DNA of 36,678 nt from assembly GCA_000708835.1 (NCBI GenBank), contig DF237109.1, positions 129,990 through 166,667 on the forward strand, given 5' to 3'. The DNA is from Klebsormidium nitens. Taxonomy: Eukaryota; Streptophyta; Klebsormidiophyceae; Klebsormidiales; Klebsormidiaceae. Each line of letters starts with the position of its first letter. Position 1 is the stretch's first letter. Position numbers and translations under genes: made by a program. A model generated the notes under the pieces. The model worked only from the letters and a program-made list of their open reading frames with translations. It was not told the DNA's origin and did not search any database. Shown in pieces: positions 31,913 to 36,678 of this stretch.

Positions 31913-34900
31913 ATGACTTCGCTCTTTGGGAACCTTTTTGGAGGGCCAGAACACAGCAAGGGGCTTTTCAGCTCGTCCAATGCATTTCGCAGGAGGGCGG
32001 ACGAGCATGGGAGTGCGCAAAGCGGAGATAGCGATGGAGTGCTTCCGCGAATGGCCCCGACTGAGGGTGGTGCTGGTGGGAAGGGGGAGGAGGAGCACCC
32101 AAAGAAAATGAAGAGGCAAGATGCAATGCAAAATAAGATGCAAAAAGTTCAACGCACAGAGTTTGATACAAGTAAGTCAGCTGCAGAGACTAAGTCAATG
32201 GAGCAGGTCGATGAGCAAGCGGACAGAAAGAAGAAGCGAGGTGCTGGCCGAGCTTCTGAGGCAGAGAAGGATGTAGTAGCTGCCACCCATGCTGGTCATC
32301 AAGCAGCTAAGAAGGCAAAGAGGGGCACCGAAAATGCATCTTTTCCAGGGGAACAAGGACCGCACCTGCACCAGGAGAAACAGCCTGATGCAGGGGTGGT
32401 GAGCCGAGCGGACAAGGGACAAGCGGAAGGAGAGCATCGGGCAAAGCAGGGGAAGGCGGAACGCCGTGCAGGGAAGCGACAGGGGCCCCTTCAAAGTGGC
32501 GCCACGTTGCTTGCAAGCCAGAGAGGGGGAGTGCTGAAGAGCGAACCGAAAGAGGCACAGCAAGTGGTGGCAGCAAACGGCAGCGAGCTGGGGCATGAGG
32601 AGGCGCTGGAGCGGTTGGCACTGCGACAGAGGGCGGAGCAGGTGCGGCGCAAGCGGGGCCGGGGGGACGAGGGGGAGGAGGCGCCCGCCAGGCACGCAGG
32701 GGAGCAGGAGGACGCACCGGACGCACCGGTGAGACACAGCAGAGCTTGCCCAGACTGCAACTTGTCTGCCCAATCCAGATCCAGTTGACAGATGCTGCTG
32801 AAGGTCTTGTGGAGAGTGCTTACATTAGACAGTGATAACTGAAGGCTGAGGCCAATGTTTCCATCACAGATGAACCGATGAATCCGCGTCTCACTTGGTC
32901 TGTTTTTTCTGCAGGTGACCAAGAAGAAGAAGGCCAGGCCGTCCGGCGACAGCGATGACGATGTGCGGGGCGAGGCAGCGGTGGAGAAGCGGCAGGCGGC
33001 CAAGCGGCGCAAGCGCAGCGAGAAGGACAAGCTGCCGCGCACGGTCTTTGTGGGCAACCTGCCGGCGTCGGTCAAGAAGAAGGAGCTCAAGAAGGAGTTT
33101 GCGCAGTATGGGCCGGTTGAGTCGGTGCGCCTGCGCTCGTTGGCGCTTCAGGAGGTGAGGCAGACAGGAAACAAAAACGCAGGGCCGCTGGGCTTTCTTC
33201 CAGGCCGGCGCCGATGCTCCTGCTCCATGTAATCCGAGAATTACATTGAAAGCCTGGATTGCATCAATGCTTAGTTGGAAAGAGGTGGCTTGAGTCACAT
33301 GACCAGGTGCCCCTTCAACTCGGCAACTCTATTCTCTGGCAATTGTCCAAGTGTGAGGAGATCAACTTGCTTGCCCACCTCTTGCACGTAATCGCATCCA
33401 GGAGTTGGGGACTGCATCGGGCAGTCTGTTGCAGACTATCCAACTCGAGGTCAGCTTGCTCCTTGGGCCACCAGTGCTGACACGCTGTGTGGTGTGCAGA
33501 GCAAGCTGCCCCGCAAGGCGGCCGTGCTGACGGGCCAGGTCAGCGACGTGAAGGACAGGTGAGAAGCGCGTCACGGGGAGGGGGCCGCTGGCCGTACGCC
33601 GCCAGCAAGAGGCCAGGAGCTTGGGCCTCTGGCCCACATAGCCTTTGTCGAAGGTCTGTGTAAGGCGTCTGTACTGACTTCAACGCCCAGCTTTGCAGTG
33701 TGAACGCCTACGTCGTCTTTGAGGATGAGGAGACCTCTCGGAAGGCACTGGCGCACAACATGAAGGAGGTGAGGCGTGGCGCACGGGTGCACTGGCGCAG
33801 GACGTGCAGGACGAGGTGGCTATCCTCATGCTTGCTATGGCTACTTCCCCGAGCTTGCCATTGAGCTGGTGGAACAGACCTTGAGTCGTTTGAAAAGACT
33901 CACAGCTGCTTCTCGTTGCGTAGCCTAGGCGAAGCCGTGCGCAGCTCCTGTGCTGCCCGCTCCACCTTGCTGTCTTATCTTGCTGCCCTCGTCCTGCAGT
34001 ACCTGGGCCGCCACCTGCGCGTGGACGTTGCTGCTCCAGTGCGCCGGGCGGAGGGCGCTGCCCCATCTGTGGAGTACGACCGCCTGCTGTCCGTGTTTGT
34101 GGGCAACCTGCCCTTTGATGTCAAGGTGACACACCCAGCTGCCCCGCCCGCATTGCTGTGGCCGCCGGCCAAACTCAGGCCATGGCGCACGCGTCTTTTG
34201 CCACAACTTGACACTGGCATATTTGTCTCGCCTGCCATCTGGGTGCCCTTTGACCATGACCGTGCCAGGCTGAAGGCCTGCATCTCCTTGATAGTGGGGA
34301 CTTCGATGGGTTTCTTCACTTTTAGAGCACATGCCCGCATACGACCACTGTACCGACCCCTTACTCGTGTGCTGCCCACCATGCGCCAGGACGAGGAGGT
34401 GATTGCGGCCTTCTCCGGGGCGGGCGCGCCGAGCGAGCTACAGGGCGCGCTGGAGGCGGTGCGCGTGGTGCGGGACAAGGCCACTGGGCTGGGCAAGGGG
34501 ATTGCCTACGTCATGTTCAAGTCCAGGGTCAGTTACCCGACTGCCAGCGCGCCTTCCTAGCGAGAGTGAAAACATATACTTGGTGAACAGGAGACGCGAT
34601 CTCGGGATGGACACACCAGTTGGTTTCTCGCGGAAAGTCATGAGAGCTACTAGGCAAAACACCCCGTGTTCAAAAAGGACGCGAGGAGTTGTGATGTTCA
34701 AAAAGAGATAAGTATTGTTCGTCAACGACGCCTTGGATTGCAGACTGCTTTGTTCTCCTTGCATTTAGGAGTATCAGCCGCAGGTGCTCAATCCCTGCGG
34801 CTCCTCTCCTGCAGGCTGCCTCGAAGGTGGCCATCGCCAGCAGCATCACAGTGCGCGACCGGCCGCTGCGGCTGACGCGACCGGGGGCCAAGCTCAAGGC

Positions 34901-35375
34901 GCGCACCAAGCTGACGACCAGCTCGGGGAAAGCACGATCGGCGAGCGCCAGGCCGCAGCCGCAGCGAGCGGCAGCACCGCAAGGAGGCACGCACCCCAAG
35001 GGGCGTGCGTCGTGGGAGGGGGCGTACGCGAAGAAGGCAGACGGGAAACCAGGGAAAGGGGGAGGCAGGGCGGAGGTGGCAGGGCCTCGAGGAAAAGGGA
35101 GTAAGCAAGCCGGGGCGACAAAAGGGAAGAAGACGCCGTCTGGTGCGGAGGGGCAGCCGGAGAACCGTAAACGGGCAGGAAAACGACCAGCTGTCGCAGC
35201 TAGGAAAGCGAAGGTATGGACGCCGACAAGTGCAGCATCTCCGAAGGGAGGCTCCGTCAAAGTAAGGGAAAAGCGGAGGCTCCCACAAGGAAAAGATGGC
35301 CCATCAAAGAAAGCGGATAGGAAAAAGGCGTCCAAGGGAACAGCTTCTTTCCAAGTTAAAGGCCGGAAGCAATAG
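31913..35375 (+). CDS. RBM34/Nop12-family nucleolar RNA-binding protein with two RRMs
   Basis: Proteins of this family sit in the nucleolus; yeast Nop12 acts in pre-rRNA processing for the large subunit. Exons are 31913-32728, 32915-33154, 33500-33558, 33699-33768, 34000-34125, 34390-34527 and 34815-35375, giving 669 residues with all phases consistent. The start MTSLFGNLFGG resembles RBM34 N-termini. Residues about 60-310 are low-complexity, rich in Lys, Arg, Glu and Gln, with likely nuclear signals KKKKARP and KRRKRSEK. RRM1 (about 315-405) has RNP2 TVFVGNLPASV and RNP1-like VNAYVVFEDEETSRKAL. RRM2 (about 425-505) has SVFVGNLPFDV and GKGIAYVMFKSR. The 160-residue tail is basic and disordered with many Lys-Lys and Lys-Gly pairs, ending QVKGRKQ. 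The ATG at 31913 is the first in frame. No UGUAA follows in the remaining 1.3 kb, so the transcript end is undefined. Confidence 0.9.
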
Positions 35376-36678
35376 CATCGCTGCACCCTCATCCACAGTT
35401 CCGATCGTGGATGCGCAACAACCCCACATCATCCACATGGGTATAATGGGCAAAGGGGAATCTTTAAGCGAATTTCAGATGAGTATCGCTCCTAAAGCCC
35501 ATGCATTCGAGTAATGTGGACCCGTTGGCATGGTAGGTCTGTTATTATGGCAGTCACGTACGTGGAAGTGTACGTCCAACATGTCCCACTGGCAATTCTT
35601 CCAAAGTACTTGCATGCACAGTAGATGGGCCAATTGGAGTCGTCAACTGCTCTCCGACTGATACTCATTACATTTGCAGAAGGTTCGAGTTGGAATCATT
35701 GATCGATAGCTACAAAATGTATTCAGAGTCATCGATGTTGCCGCGCAATAATATATATTTAATGAATGATCGATGCCAATCGACTGTATGATCCACCTGC
35801 GCAATTACGTACCATGCATCAAATGCATAGTGCATGCATATATATATGGCGGCCGACTCACTATATAGCTATCGATTAGGAGTACAAAATACACATGTAT
35901 CCTAATTGTATGTTATATATCGCAATAGGTATATCGCTCGCGAACATAGTACGTGACTGCAATGATATATGCTGTACGTGCTTGCAGCAAATTTACTTGA
36001 TTGCGCGCCGCTTATAATACGTAAACATAGCTTGCAAGCGCGCGCGCTAGCCTGCTAGGCTGAGCATGTACTGTCACAAGCTACTTAGTATATCCGACCA
36101 AAACATGCACATGCATTATATGTATACCGTATATAGATTTAGATTTAGATTTAGTTGATTTAACGTCGGTTCGGAGCCGTGGTCGGCTAAGTCGACGAAT
36201 GTAGCTCGGAAGAGCACATGCACTAAGCCTTATAGCTCCTATAGTTGAATCAACTAGGTACTACGTAGTACGGTACCGTCAATATATTTACATGCAAGTG
36301 CATGCATCATTTCAATTAATGCCTACACACAAGCGCAGCCCGCTAAATTGTTGATTCGCGAATTTCCAATATCATGTATGTACGTGGAAGTTCCACATGT
36401 ACAAACAAAAATATCAAATCGTAGATTTCCAATTCCCGAGCCGCAATTAAATTTTGGTCGGGTCTATAGACATCACTTGCTGTGAAATATCTTAATTCGA
36501 CATATCTCCATAATTGGGATCACACCCCGATCACACTCTTTATTGGCTTTCAAAATCTGCAAAAATCGCGAAATCTAGACGTTAGGGTTTTGGGGTTTCC
36601 GAAATTTCCGGATATGACGTCATCATTTGCGTTTTACAGTGATCGACAATGAGAGGGTTTTGAGGCTTTGAAGCAATC
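35376..36678. other. AT-rich right-edge intergenic region
   Basis: This follows the RBM34-like gene. From about 35700 to 36400 it is AT-rich and dense in CATGCA/TGCATG and ATATAT words (35811-35850, 36103-36125, 36291-36310). It also has an imperfect hairpin around ATTAGGA...TCCTAAT (35875-35906) and three AGATTT units at 36135-36152. The last 100 nt carry telobox and CRE-like motifs. No gene is recognised. Confidence 0.55.
36582..36622 (+). promoter_or_regulatory. Telobox plus TGACGTCA element at the right edge
   Basis: TTAGGGTTT at 36582-36590 is a perfect telobox. TGACGTCA at 36615-36622 is a palindromic CRE/bZIP site. The pair, 24 nt apart after a long AT-rich stretch, suggests the promoter of a gene that starts just beyond the window. 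Confidence 0.4.

Noticed and set aside
1-36678. CRISPR arrays, rRNA genes, bacterial-type operons or viral genes
   Set aside because: No regularly spaced repeats, no rRNA core motifs, and all recognisable genes are spliced eukaryotic nuclear genes.

Overview
This window looks like nuclear DNA of a green alga. I infer a core chlorophyte, most likely a trebouxiophyte such as Coccomyxa or a relative. The reasons are intron-dense genes (7 to 13 exons, mostly GT-AG introns of about 150-650 nt) with GC-rich exons, plant-like dymeclin, cyclin H and NUP58, one apparently plastid-targeted RNA-binding protein, a eukaryotic tRNA-Glu(CTC) with an internal Pol III promoter, and UGUAA motifs, the usual chlorophyte poly(A) signal, downstream of three genes. 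The taxonomic guess is inference. Gene identities come from reading conserved motifs and assembling exons by hand with phase-consistent splice sites.

Layout: six protein genes on strictly alternating strands, plus one tRNA. (1) A HECT E3 ubiquitin ligase on the minus strand (about 6279-1402), whose first recognisable exon encodes a transmembrane helix. (2) NUP58, an FG nucleoporin of the central channel, on the plus strand (7856-12103, 10 exons). (3) Dymeclin on the minus strand (18947-13996, 12 exons). (4) Cyclin H, the partner of CDK7/CDKD, on the plus strand (20729-24774, 13 exons). (5) A probably plastid-targeted RRM protein with long acidic stretches on the minus strand (31170-26253, about 9 exons). 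A tRNA-Glu lies just upstream of it on the same strand. (6) An RBM34/Nop12-type nucleolar protein with two RRMs on the plus strand (31913-35375, 7 exons).

The genes form divergent pairs (HECT/NUP58, dymeclin/cyclin H, RRM/RBM34) separated by convergent gaps. I see no operon-like functional grouping. The products serve ubiquitination, nuclear transport, Golgi organisation, CDK activation and transcription, plastid RNA and ribosome biogenesis.

The non-coding parts hold the less ordinary signals: telobox-like motifs in two divergent intergenic regions and at the right edge, a diverged inverted repeat plus a 32-bp tandem repeat between dymeclin and cyclin H, and two AT-rich islands sharing a GCATGCAT/ATATATGG signature. 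I found no CRISPR, intact transposon, rRNA or viral gene. The best candidates for something under-described are the short, apparently membrane-anchored HECT ligase and the acidic plastid RRM protein.
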